From Planctomycetaceae bacterium UBA2671 (GTDB lineage Bacteria > Planctomycetota > Planctomycetia > Planctomycetales > Planctomycetaceae): DNA of 64,000 nucleotides. Numbering within the stretch: position 1 is the stretch's first letter; every line of letters begins with the position of its first letter. Shown here one piece after another: positions 53,954 through 62,836 of the stretch. Under the pieces are notes generated by a model. That model was not told the DNA's origin. It saw only the letters and a list, made by a program, of their open reading frames with translations, and did not search any database. The position numbers and the translations under genes were made by a program. The stretch spans positions 28,940 through 92,939 of the forward strand of contig DEML01000068.1 in NCBI GenBank assembly GCA_002359185.1, written 5' to 3'.

Positions 53954-56269
53954 ATGCGATTTGTCCCCAATAAACTTCGATTTCTGTTTGCTCTGGCTTT
54001 ACTGATCCTGTTCTTCACATTTTCTGATTCCGCCAATGCAGAAGACCAACTGGAAAAGGGCCGAAAAATCTATCAGTCGCAGTGTGTCGACTGTCATGGC
54101 GATAAAGGCCAGGGAGTGGAATCAGTATATCCGTCTCCATTAATTGGCGATCTGGCCGTTCGGGAATTGTCTGCTTACATCTCAAAAGCGATGCCCGAAG
54201 GTGAGCCGGAGACTTGTGTTGCTGCAGATGCGGACGCCGTCGCTGCCTATATCCATCAGGAGTTCTATTCGATTGTTGCCCGCGTGCGTAACCAGCCACC
54301 TTCAGTCGATTTTTCCCGGTTGACAGTCCGCCAGTACCGCAACAGTGTCGCCGATCTCGTGAACAGCTTTCGGTGGTCCAATAATTTCGGAAATGAGCAA
54401 GGACTCAAAGCTCGCTACTATAAGTCGAATCGACAGAACAAAGAGAATCTAGTCATCGAGAGAATCGATCCCGTCGTTAATTTTGATTTCGGTGAAGCAG
54501 GTCCCGATCCAGAGAACATTACGGAACCAGAATATGCCATGATCTGGGAAGGTTCTGTCCTGGCTGCTGAGACCGGCTTGTATGAATTTATTGTCGACTC
54601 GGAGAATCAATGCTATCTCCGAGTGAATGGAGTTGATCCGCCGCTGATTAACATTCGCGTGAAATCCGGGGACCAAACCGAGTATCGAGAGGAGTTGTTT
54701 CTGCTTGAAGGTCGCGCCTATGGGATTCGTCTTGAAGTCCGAAAATCAAAGACTGACAAAGCAGTCTCCGCTCACCTTAAGTGGAAGCCACCTCATGGCA
54801 CTGAACAATACATCCCGCCGCATTGTCTATCCGCCAGTCCGATGCCGAGCTGGTTAATTGTCGAGACCGATTTCCCCCCCGACGATAAAAGCGTCGGTTA
54901 CGAACGCGGCGTGCAGGTGTCTCAGGACTGGTTCGATGCGGTCACAACGGCTGCAGTGGAAGTCACAGATAAACTGATGCCCGAGATTCCGGGGATGATC
55001 AAAATCCCCGAAATCAATGATGAGCATAAAGAAAAACTGAAGCAGTTTTGTACCGACTTTGCGACGCGTGCGTTTCGTCGTCCGCTTTCGGATGAACTGA
55101 AGCAACTTTATATTGAACGACAGTTTGCAGAATCTCCCAGCTCAGCCGTGGCGGTTAAACGATCGCTGCTGTTGATTCTGAAATCTCCTCGTTTTTTGTT
55201 CCCCTATCTTGGGAACGAGCAATTAGACGATTACGACCTGGCTGCCTGGATGGCGTTGACTTTGTGGGATTCCGTTCCCGATCCCAAATTGCTCGAAGCT
55301 GCTGAAAAACATCAGCTCATCGAGAAGGATCGATTTACCTGGCAGGTTGACCGGATGGTGAAAGATCCGCGAGCCAAAGCAAAGGTACGTCAGTTCTTTC
55401 GCGGTTGGCTCTACTTCGATCACTTCAGCGAATTATCCAAAGCCGATGACGAACACCCCGAATTCGATGCTGAACTTGTCAGTGATTTGAAAGATTCGCT
55501 GGAGTTATTCATCGATGACATCTTCTGGTCGGATGATTCCGATTATCGCAAACTGTTGCAGGCCGAATCGATTTATGCCAGTCCCGAAATTGCAAAGTTT
55601 TATGGTCTACCTGAAGTCAAAGGCCCAACTTTTGAAAAGGTTGCGTTTGAGCCAGAAAATCGGGCAGGGATTCTGACGCATCCTTATCTGCTGGCTGGGC
55701 TGGCTTATGAGAATACGACATCACCTATACATCGAGGCGTATTTCTTTCGCGGAGTTTACTGGGACGATTTTTGAAGCCGCCACCGATAGCCGTGACACC
55801 TACCCCACCAGATCTCGATCCGACCATGACAACCCGGGAACGAATCGCCTTGCAGACAAAACCGATCGCCTGCAGTTCCTGCCATGGTTTAATCAATCAT
55901 TTAGGGTTCACATTGGAGAACTTTGATGAGGTTGGTCGATACCGAAAACAGGAACGGAATCGGGATATCGATGCATCCGGCTATTACATCTCTCGCGAAG
56001 GTGAACAATACCGCTTTCAGGGAGCCGAGGAACTTTCCCAATTTCTGACGAAGAGTGACGAGGCTCATCGGGCGTTTATCGAGCAGTTTTTCCAGTATCT
56101 GATTAAGCAGCCGATTCAGGCATTTGGCCCGGAGATGATTAATGAACTCGATCAGGATTTTGCGAATAATCAGTACAACATGCAGAAACTGATGCTGAAC
56201 ATCGCCACGAAATCGGCGTTGCGACAGAGGAGCATGAAGCAGCAACTTGTTGAGCAAACGCACAAGTAA
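53954..56269 (+). CDS. DUF1592-type planctomycete cytochrome c protein
   Basis: 771 aa. Signal peptide (FLFALALLILFFTFSDSANA), then cytochrome c with heme motif CVDCH at about residue 49. A DUF1587-like region follows (LTVRQYRNSVADL), then a PA14-type carbohydrate-binding domain (GLYEFIVDSENQCYLRVNG), DUF1595 (FATRAFRRPLSDELKQL), DUF1592 (RQFFRGWLYFDH), DUF1588 (RAGILTHPYLLAG, SPIHRGVFLSRSLLG) and DUF1585 with a second Cys pair, CSSCHG. The order is typical of the family. Such proteins pair with DUF1552 genes, as here, and are believed to act outside the cytoplasm. Confidence 0.93.
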   Translation: MRFVPNKLRFLFALALLILFFTFSDSANAEDQLEKGRKIYQSQCVDCHGDKGQGVESVYPSPLIGDLAVRELSAYISKAMPEGEPETCVAADADAVAAYIHQEFYSIVARVRNQPPSVDFSRLTVRQYRNSVADLVNSFRWSNNFGNEQGLKARYYKSNRQNKENLVIERIDPVVNFDFGEAGPDPENITEPEYAMIWEGSVLAAETGLYEFIVDSENQCYLRVNGVDPPLINIRVKSGDQTEYREELFLLEGRAYGIRLEVRKSKTDKAVSAHLKWKPPHGTEQYIPPHCLSASPMPSWLIVETDFPPDDKSVGYERGVQVSQDWFDAVTTAAVEVTDKLMPEIPGMIKIPEINDEHKEKLKQFCTDFATRAFRRPLSDELKQLYIERQFAESPSSAVAVKRSLLLILKSPRFLFPYLGNEQLDDYDLAAWMALTLWDSVPDPKLLEAAEKHQLIEKDRFTWQVDRMVKDPRAKAKVRQFFRGWLYFDHFSELSKADDEHPEFDAELVSDLKDSLELFIDDIFWSDDSDYRKLLQAESIYASPEIAKFYGLPEVKGPTFEKVAFEPENRAGILTHPYLLAGLAYENTTSPIHRGVFLSRSLLGRFLKPPPIAVTPTPPDLDPTMTTRERIALQTKPIACSSCHGLINHLGFTLENFDEVGRYRKQERNRDIDASGYYISREGEQYRFQGAEELSQFLTKSDEAHRAFIEQFFQYLIKQPIQAFGPEMINELDQDFANNQYNMQKLMLNIATKSALRQRSMKQQLVEQTHK

Positions 56270-56341
56270 CTCTTTATTTCCTGAAACCATGTGATATAAT
56301 AGACTTAGCGCACCCACCAATTACCTTCCAAAGGTCCTTCC

Positions 56342-57658
56342 ATGAAATACACCATGCAACGCCGCGAATTTCTGAAGAATGCTGGTCTTGGAGCATTGTC
56401 AATTCCGTTCCTGGCCGGTCTGCCCAGCTTAGGGTACGCCAACACAACGACCAGAAAACAACGCATGGTTGTGATTTTCAGTCCGAACGGAGTTGTGCCG
56501 CAAAACTTCTGGCCGGATGAAGAAGGGGAGCAATTCGCACTCAAGTCGATCATGGAGCCGTTTGCGCCTTATAAGGATAAACTGCTCACACTGCACGGAA
56601 TTTGCGATAAAATTCAGGGTGATGGCGACTCTCACATGCGCGGTATGGGCTGTCTGTTGACGGGATCGGAATTGTTTCCCGGCAATATTCAGGGTGGTTC
56701 GCACACCCCGGCTGGCTGGTCGAGCGGATTATCGATCGATCAGGAAATTAAAAACGTATTGCAACAGAACCCTGCCACACAAACCCGCTTCGGCTCTCTT
56801 GAATTCGGCGTGATGGTTCCCGAACGAGCCGATACCTGGACACGCATGGTTTACGCCGGTGCAAACAAACCAATCGCTCCCATCGACGATCCTTACCAGA
56901 TGCTCAGCAAACTCTACGGCAAGATGAAAGACCGCGAGTCTTTGAAGAGCATTATGGATCCCCTGCAAAACGACCTCGCGAAACTTCGCTTAATGGTCAG
57001 TGCGGAAGATCGTCATCTGCTCGATGAGCAGGCTTCGTTTGTTCGCGATATGGAACGCGAACTTCAACAGGAAAACCCCGCGGACGTCGGACATGCAGTA
57101 CCGAAATTGGAACTCGGCGTGAAAGAAGTCAACGACAATATGCCGAAGATCAGCAAGATGCAAATCGATCTGCTGGTCAACAGTTTCCGCGCCGACTTCG
57201 CCCGCATCGCCACGCTGCAATTTACGAACTCGGTCGGCCAGGCCAAGATGAGCTGGCTCGGCATCGACGAAGGCCATCACGGCCTCTCCCACGAACCGGA
57301 CAGCAATACCGATGCTGTCGAGAAACTGACGAAAATCAACACCTGGTACGCCGAGCAGGTTGCATATCTCGTGAAACAATTAGCTGAAACACCTGAACCG
57401 GGTGCCAGCGGCAGTATGCTCGATAACACGATGGTCATCTGGACGAACGAACTGGGCAAAGGGAATTCCCATACCCTCAACGATATTCCGTTCGTCATGA
57501 TCGGCGGAGGGATGGGCTACAAAATGGGACGCTCACTCAAACTGAATAAAGTGGCCCACAACCGCCTGCACCTCTCACTCACCCAAAGCTTCGGCCACGA
57601 CCTCAAAACCTTCGGCAACCCCGACTACTGCGGCGACGGTCCACTTGCGTTGAGTTAG
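56342..57658 (+). CDS. DUF1552 protein with Tat signal
   Basis: 438 aa. N-terminus MQRREFLKNAGLGALSIPFL has the twin-arginine motif RREFLK, so it is exported folded by Tat. RMVVIFSPNGVVPQNFWP, HMRGMGCLLTG and MVIWTNELGKGNSHTL are DUF1552 features. Begins 72 bp after the DUF1592 gene on the same strand, the usual pairing in Planctomycetes and Myxococcota. Biochemical role not established. Confidence 0.93.
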   Translation: MKYTMQRREFLKNAGLGALSIPFLAGLPSLGYANTTTRKQRMVVIFSPNGVVPQNFWPDEEGEQFALKSIMEPFAPYKDKLLTLHGICDKIQGDGDSHMRGMGCLLTGSELFPGNIQGGSHTPAGWSSGLSIDQEIKNVLQQNPATQTRFGSLEFGVMVPERADTWTRMVYAGANKPIAPIDDPYQMLSKLYGKMKDRESLKSIMDPLQNDLAKLRLMVSAEDRHLLDEQASFVRDMERELQQENPADVGHAVPKLELGVKEVNDNMPKISKMQIDLLVNSFRADFARIATLQFTNSVGQAKMSWLGIDEGHHGLSHEPDSNTDAVEKLTKINTWYAEQVAYLVKQLAETPEPGASGSMLDNTMVIWTNELGKGNSHTLNDIPFVMIGGGMGYKMGRSLKLNKVAHNRLHLSLTQSFGHDLKTFGNPDYCGDGPLALS

Positions 57659-57659
57659 G

Positions 57660-57765
57660 CATTTTCAATGGGGTGTGCAGTCTCATGGGCATCAAATGTT
57701 TATTATTCGCTGGGCTTGCTCCTGCCGACTGTGTTCGTTGATTTTTGAATATGCAATAGCAGCAT
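57660..57765 (+). repeat. Dispersed non-coding repeat, second family, copy 2
   Basis: Counterpart of 6908-7000: shares CATTTTCAA, TGCAGTC.CATGG.CAT, TTGCTCCTGCCG and ATTTTTGAATATGC. It starts immediately after the DUF1552 stop codon. No other copy noticed in the window. Confidence 0.65.
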
Positions 57766-57901
57766 CATTCATAAACCCATGTGCAAAGTAGCGAAACTCG
57801 CAAAGCTTCACACAACCCTACTTGCATTCACAACCTCTTGTGAATTCGTTACACCGTTATCCGCTTCAGCCAACAATATTTCAGTTTCCTGACTCGCTTT
57901 C

Positions 57902-58096
57902 TTAATCGACATGCCGATTCCCGGCGACTTCGTTGCCTTTGCTATCGTAATACAATTCTTTGATCGCACCATCTCGCCAGACAATGACCGGAGTTCCCGT
58001 TCGTCTGGCGATGTCGATGACTTGTTTACTGGCATCCAAAAAGGCCTCATCTGCAAGGTTTGCCAATTCATTCTTTTTGCACTGATCATCAGACAT
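57902..58096 (-). CDS. Small partner protein downstream of the zeta-like gene
   Basis: 64 aa; starts 6 bp after the zeta-like frame ends. DEAFLDASKQVIDIARRTGTPVIVWRDGAIKEL (in parts) is a compact helix-strand pattern that I associate with small proteins beside zeta-type ATPases. Possibly an antitoxin-like or accessory partner, but no DNA-binding fold is evident and the neighbour is broken. A minus-strand frame at 57808-58089 overlaps it in another frame and looks less protein-like. Confidence 0.55.
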   Translation of the reverse strand: MSDDQCKKNELANLADEAFLDASKQVIDIARRTGTPVIVWRDGAIKELYYDSKGNEVAGNRHVD

Positions 58097-58102
58097 TTAA
58101 AA

Positions 58103-58691
58103 TTACCTCATGGCATTTTGAAATTGTGAGAATAAGTCCGGTTCAATAACCTCGACATTATTACTAATTTTGTAGGCGTTATTTAGTGGAGGATTATTTG
58201 ATGCCAGATATAGCTGCCATTCGTCACTCAGTTCACTGTAATATTTATCGAAATTATTCAAACCCGCTGAATATCGTCTTCGAATGTCTTTCTCAGGGAC
58301 ATTATGCCCGCCTTGTATGACTCGGAATTTCACTCGGGCAACTGCAAGTTCAGGATTTGGGATCCACAAAAAAAAATATAACGATTCGATAACCGCTCAA
58401 CTTCAACTTTTTAAATAAGCGAATATAACCTCGTCCGGACAGTGTGGTCTCAAAACTGAAATCAATTCGCTTAGCAATTGTTTCATCGATACGTCTCAGG
58501 AAAAGTCTACCGGCGGGGATATTTTGCGATTCCGGATCGAATGGAGATAATCCCGCTGCGATCAAATCTGCATTTAAGAATTCTGTACAGGAGACTTTTT
58601 GAGGCAGAAATTTTGAGGCAAAAGTCGTTTGCCCTGCACCATTCGGACCTGCAATTATGTAAACAGTCGGTGGCTTTTCTGTTCCCATCAT
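58103..58691 (-). pseudogene. Zeta-toxin-like ATPase, frameshifted
   Basis: Two frames together encode a complete zeta-family (predicted ABC-type ATPase) protein: 58691-58350 gives YIIAGPNGAGQTTFA, TEFLNADLIAAGLSPF and the SFETTLSGRGY segment; 58369-58103 continues PNPELAVARVKFRV, VIQGGHNVPEKDIRRRY. The break lies at a run of nine A (58368-58376), T9 in the gene strand; eight would restore FFLWIPNPELA. The Walker A lysine is also changed (GAGQTT for GAGKTT). Both defects suggest decay; translational or transcriptional slippage on the T run remains possible. Confidence 0.8.
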
Positions 58692-58939
58692 TTTTCATGT
58701 TATCGCGTAGTAGAATCTCTTGGAATTGGATTCGTTAATTCTAATCGTTTCAATCCGCAAAATGCGATCTGTATTTTTGATTCAATGCACACGACACTCT
58801 TCAATTTTGAAAAATCGCAGTGTCAGTAAAACTAAACTCTTGCGAGATGCCGCCCCGGCATGGCAGAGTGGGGGAAAGACCTTTTTCTCGAAATTCGCTG
58901 CCGATGCAGAAATCCTGCCCGGCTGAGGGGACATCGACC
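58692..58939. other. Divergent region before the DUF1080 gene
   Basis: 248 bp between the zeta-like gene and the DUF1080 gene. A frame opening at 58820 leads into DUF1080 but the GTG at 58940 is a better start. No clear promoter assigned. Confidence 0.4.
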
Positions 58940-60181
58940 GTGCCGTATTCTAAATTATTTCTCACCAGTTGCTTCACTCTGGGAGTGATCAGTTCATCTT
59001 TAACTCCCGAGCTTTACGCTCAGAAAAAGCCGAGCCCGCCTGCGACTCAGGATTTGAGAGCCGTCGATAGCGATTTCCGCTATCAGGGCGAATACATGGG
59101 CACCTTGCCGGTGGAGGAGAATTCGTTCTATCGCAAGAAAGTCGGCTTGCAGATTGTCGCTCGCGGCAACGGAAACTTTGATGCGGTCCTCTACGACGGC
59201 GGCCTGCCCGGCGATGGCTGGAATGATGAACCCGCAGAACGTGCGATTGCTCAGTTAAACGACGATATCGTCACGGCAACCGTTGGCGATTATCAGATTG
59301 AAGTCGCTGGGAACATCGCATCGTTCTCTAGTTTAGAAGGAGAATCTCTCGGCGAGCTTCGTAAGTACGATCGCCGGAGTGCTACGATTGGTCTGCCTGC
59401 TCCAACTGATGCGGTCGTCCTGTTTGATGGTGAGAAGAACGACCTCTGGAAGAACATGAAGGTCACTGAAGACGGCTTGCTCGAAGAAGGTTGTGAAACT
59501 GTTGATACTTTTGGTGACTTCACACTGCATGCCGAGTTTCGTCTGCCTTACAAACCTCTCGGCGAAGGACAGGATCGCGGAAACAGCGGTTTCTATCTCC
59601 AGCGCCGTTACGAAGTGCAGGTTCTCGATTCTTTTGGAGACATGCTTGAATTCAACCACTGTGGAGCCATTTACCGTATCAAAGCTCCCGATTTGAATAT
59701 GTGCCTGCCTCCTTTGAGCTGGCAGACTTACGATATCGATTTCCGATCCGCTCGCTTCGATGAAGAAGGCAACAAAACCGAGAACATGAAAATTCGTGTC
59801 CGTCAAAACGGAATCGTAATTCACGATGCGGTCGAGATTGAATCGAAAACAGGAGCCGGTAAACCGGAAGGTCCTGAGCCTTTGACGATTCTTCTGCAGG
59901 ATCATGGCAACCCGGTTCGCTATCGCAATATCTGGTTGGTTAAAGGCGATCCTTATGAACGGGAAGAGACTGAAGAAGTGACACCGGCAGAGAGTTATGT
60001 CGACGGATACTATCGAGGTCGCGGACGAGGTTTCCGCAACTTCAATTATGGCCCGCGGTATCCTTACGCAGCTGAGTACTGGCCGTATACCTGGGACTAC
60101 CGTTACGCTCCACTGGCACCACCGGCTCCGATGTATATGGTGCCGAATTACGATCTGCCACCTTATCCGTATGCCTATTAA
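58940..60181 (+). CDS. DUF1080 (3-keto-disaccharide hydrolase-like) exported protein
   Basis: 413 aa from GTG at 58940, chosen for GAGGGG about 9 bp upstream and a signal peptide that starts there (KLFLTSCFTLGVISSSLTPELYAQ, in parts). The DUF1080 part runs from about residue 175 to 365: VVLFDGEKNDLW, FTLHAEFRLPY, GNSGFYLQRRYEVQVLDSFG, CGAIYRI and the C-terminal LQDHGNPVRYRNIWLV. This concanavalin-like fold family includes 3-keto-glycoside hydrolases. The last 50 residues are Tyr/Pro/Gly-rich (YRGRGRGFRNFNYGPRY), probably flexible and possibly wall-associated. Confidence 0.88.
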   Translation: MPYSKLFLTSCFTLGVISSSLTPELYAQKKPSPPATQDLRAVDSDFRYQGEYMGTLPVEENSFYRKKVGLQIVARGNGNFDAVLYDGGLPGDGWNDEPAERAIAQLNDDIVTATVGDYQIEVAGNIASFSSLEGESLGELRKYDRRSATIGLPAPTDAVVLFDGEKNDLWKNMKVTEDGLLEEGCETVDTFGDFTLHAEFRLPYKPLGEGQDRGNSGFYLQRRYEVQVLDSFGDMLEFNHCGAIYRIKAPDLNMCLPPLSWQTYDIDFRSARFDEEGNKTENMKIRVRQNGIVIHDAVEIESKTGAGKPEGPEPLTILLQDHGNPVRYRNIWLVKGDPYEREETEEVTPAESYVDGYYRGRGRGFRNFNYGPRYPYAAEYWPYTWDYRYAPLAPPAPMYMVPNYDLPPYPYAY

Positions 60182-60193
60182 GTAAGAAACTTT

Positions 60194-60280
60194 CGGGTGG
60201 CAAGGGCGTTCCGCTTTTACGGGAGCCCACGGAAGTTCAACAAATTCGGGGGCTTCTCTTCGAGAACGCCCCGCCACCCA
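60194..60280. repeat. Copy of GGGGGCGC palindromic repeat
   Basis: GGGTGGCAAGGGCGTTCCGC ... GAACGCCCCGCCACCC, a diverged copy of the family at 25856, 53601 and 63965. Confidence 0.75.
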
Positions 60281-60406
60281 GGTTTCTTTCTTGTTCGTAA
60301 GATTTTTCAGAATTTCTTCAATTACCCTGAACCGTTGTTGATCTTTCCCCGTTGATGACGTGAGATACATCAGTATCTCTTTGTATTTGTCTTGCGAGGT
60401 CAGCGG

Positions 60407-61075
60407 ATGGAAAGTTTATTTACGTGGTGCGCGGTTCTGGGGGGCACAATTTTCGCCGTCCAGTTTGTCATGCTGTTGATTGGTCTGGATGGAAGCGGCG
60501 ATCTTGATTTTGATGCACCCGATCTGGATGTGCCGGATTTGGAAGCACCCGAAATTGGAGAAGAGGCTGCTGTTGGACTTAGAGATGCCGAGGTTGATTT
60601 CGATCATCATTCTCTCACGCATTCAGATGGCTGGTTTGTCGGTATCGTTACTTTCCGCTCGCTGGTCGCCGCGACTGCAGTTTTCGGATTGACAGGTCGG
60701 GGTGTAAGTGAGCATTTGCCACCGGGGCAGGCTTTCGCCGTCGCAGCGCTGGCCGGATTTGGCATGTTGTATATGGTCGGCTGGAGTTTCAAGAAGTTGT
60801 ATCAACTCAAGGCCGATGGAACCGTACGCATCTCTGCTGCAAAGGGTTGCACAGGAACCGTTTATTTAACGATTCCCGAAAACAACACTGGACCAGGTAA
60901 AGTGACAGTTTCAGTTGCGAATCGAACAATGGAGTATCGAGCAATCACGCAGGGAGAGCAACTAAAAACCGGCACTCCCATTGTGGTCACAAATGTTATC
61001 TCGGAGGATACCGTTGAAGTCGTATCAGAAGTCTCTGTCTCCGCCGTTAATCGTTCTCCAGCCAATTCGGCATAG
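60407..61075 (+). CDS. NfeD-like membrane protein
   Basis: 222 aa from ATG at 60407, with GAGGT 8 bp upstream. One membrane helix at the N-terminus (AVLGGTIFAVQFVMLLIGL), an acidic Asp/Pro-rich stretch (DLDFDAPDLDVPDLEAPE), two further helices near 90-140, and a C-terminal OB-like beta domain (AKGCTGTVYLTIPENN, GTPIVVTNVISEDTVEVV) as in NfeD. Followed 30 bp later by a flotillin gene; NfeD-flotillin pairing is common. Acts in membrane-domain organisation by inference from the family. Confidence 0.85.
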   Translation: MESLFTWCAVLGGTIFAVQFVMLLIGLDGSGDLDFDAPDLDVPDLEAPEIGEEAAVGLRDAEVDFDHHSLTHSDGWFVGIVTFRSLVAATAVFGLTGRGVSEHLPPGQAFAVAALAGFGMLYMVGWSFKKLYQLKADGTVRISAAKGCTGTVYLTIPENNTGPGKVTVSVANRTMEYRAITQGEQLKTGTPIVVTNVISEDTVEVVSEVSVSAVNRSPANSA

Positions 61076-61105
61076 CGTTCAAATTCGAATCGATGAGGTT
61101 CACAT

Positions 61106-62773
61106 ATGTTAGGTAATACTGTTTCTCTTGCTGCAATTCTTGATTATGTCAATCCGGAAATCGCAATGTCGATTTTCGTGGCAGCAGCCGCTATTTTTGG
61201 AATTGGGCTGTTTCTAGCCAGTCGTTACAAGCGGTGTCCCAGTAATAAAATATTGGTGATTTATGGTCAGGTTGATAAAGGGCAGTCGGCCACAACAGTC
61301 CACGGAGGTGGACAAATCGTATGGCCGATCATCCAGGATTATGCTTATCTTTCTTTGGAACCGATTCAAATTGAAGTTCCACTCAAGGATGCGTTGTCCA
61401 GTGAAAACATTCGCGTGAATGTGCCTTCAGTCTTCACGGTCGCCATCGGTACCGAACCTCAACTCATGCAAAACGCGGCGATTCGATTGCTCGGCTTGAA
61501 TTCTCAGCAGGTGAAGAAGCAGGCTGAGGATATGATCTTTGGCCAGATGCGTCAGGTCATCGCATCGATGTTGATCGAAGATATTAACCGCGATCGCGAA
61601 CAGTTCCTGAGCAGTATTCAAAACTCGCTCGAACCGGAACTGCGTAAAATTGGTCTCGTACTGATCAACGTGAACATCACTGATATCACTGATGAATCGG
61701 GTTACATCGAAGCAATTGGACAGAAGGCCGCTTCGGAAGCCGTGCAGAAAGCTCGTGGAGATGTGGCCGAGCAGGAAAAACTCGGGGAAGTCCGCGTTGT
61801 CGCCGCTGATCGGGATAAGTTCATTCAGGTTGCGAATGCTAAACGAGAGCAGGAAATCGGGATCCGGGAAGCCGAACGGGAGAAGACAGTTCGGGTCGCG
61901 GAACTCTCTAAGGAAGAAGAATACGGGAAGCAGAAAGCTCTCTTTGAACAGGAAACTCTTGTTGCCGATGCGAATCGTCAGAAACGTGTCTCGGTGGCCA
62001 ATGCCAACGCTGAAGCGTTCAAAGGAGAAGCGGGAGCAGATGCCGAAGTTGCCGAAGCTCAGGCGACCTTGCAAGTGAAACGAGCCGAGGCTTACGAACG
62101 ATCCAAGACTCGCGAAAAAGAAGCCGAAGCCTTTGTTCTGGAAGCGCAAAACCGAGCGATGGCCAAAGCCGCGATCGCTGAAGCGGAAAAAGTGGAAGCT
62201 GAGCAGCGGGCCAAACTCGAAGCTCCTGCGAAAGCGGAAAAGGCGCGCACAATTGTCGATGCCGAAGCAGCTGCCGCGAAAAGAAAACTGGATGCCGATG
62301 CCGAGGCTGCTGCCATCTTCGCCAAACTCGAAGCCGAGGCTCGTGGGCAATACGAAATGCTCGCCAAGAAGGGGGAAGGTTTACGGGAAATCATCAGTGC
62401 CTGTGGCGGCTCCAAAGAAGCCTTCCAGATGCTGCTCCTCGAACACCTCGACAATCTGGCCGATGCCTCTGCCAAAGCTATCTCGAATATCAAATTCGAC
62501 AAAGTCGTCGTCTGGGACAACGGCTCCGGAAAAGGAGACTCGACCAACGTCTCCAACTTCCTGCAGGGCATGTCCCGCACGTTACCTCCCATGCTTCAGG
62601 TCATGAAAGATATCGGCGGCGTCGAACTCCCCGAGACATTCGTGAAAATGACGGGCGAAAATGGAGTCGCAGAACCTGTAGCCGAAAATCGTATCAAACC
62701 CGATGATTCGAAGAATGTTGCCAAAGACGAGAATGGAAACAAAACGGAGAAGAAGAAGCGCGAGACGACTTAA
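61106..62773 (+). CDS. Flotillin-like SPFH protein
   Basis: 555 aa. N-terminal hydrophobic helix (SIFVAAAAIFGIGLFLASRY) then SPFH/PHB domain with KILVIYGQVDKGQSATTVHG, GGGQIVWP and LINVNITDITDESGYIEAIG. From about 205 to 430 it is an Ala/Glu/Lys-rich coiled coil (EAEAFVLEAQNRAMAKAAIA), as in FloT/YqiK. Ends in a charged tail (EKKKRETT). Oligomerises at the inner membrane; partner of the NfeD-like gene just upstream. Confidence 0.93.
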   Translation: MLGNTVSLAAILDYVNPEIAMSIFVAAAAIFGIGLFLASRYKRCPSNKILVIYGQVDKGQSATTVHGGGQIVWPIIQDYAYLSLEPIQIEVPLKDALSSENIRVNVPSVFTVAIGTEPQLMQNAAIRLLGLNSQQVKKQAEDMIFGQMRQVIASMLIEDINRDREQFLSSIQNSLEPELRKIGLVLINVNITDITDESGYIEAIGQKAASEAVQKARGDVAEQEKLGEVRVVAADRDKFIQVANAKREQEIGIREAEREKTVRVAELSKEEEYGKQKALFEQETLVADANRQKRVSVANANAEAFKGEAGADAEVAEAQATLQVKRAEAYERSKTREKEAEAFVLEAQNRAMAKAAIAEAEKVEAEQRAKLEAPAKAEKARTIVDAEAAAAKRKLDADAEAAAIFAKLEAEARGQYEMLAKKGEGLREIISACGGSKEAFQMLLLEHLDNLADASAKAISNIKFDKVVVWDNGSGKGDSTNVSNFLQGMSRTLPPMLQVMKDIGGVELPETFVKMTGENGVAEPVAENRIKPDDSKNVAKDENGNKTEKKKRETT

Positions 62774-62801
62774 AGATGTTGTCCGTAGAATTTCCTGAAG
62801 A

Positions 62802-62829
62802 CCACATGATTACTCATGTGGTTATTTTT
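62802..62829 (+). terminator. Probable terminator after the flotillin gene
   Basis: CCACATGA (62802-62809), TTAC loop, TCATGTGG (62814-62821), then TTATTTTTA. An 8-bp stem with a moderate T tract. Confidence 0.6.
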
Positions 62830-62836
62830 ATTGATG

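Noticed and set aside
59333..60370. 345-codon minus-strand frame over the DUF1080 gene and a repeat
   Set aside because: Runs through a palindromic repeat and mirrors a well-supported gene.
61427..62350. 307-codon minus-strand frame inside the flotillin gene
   Set aside because: Phe/Leu/Arg-rich reading that mirrors the Glu/Ala-rich coiled coil on the other strand.
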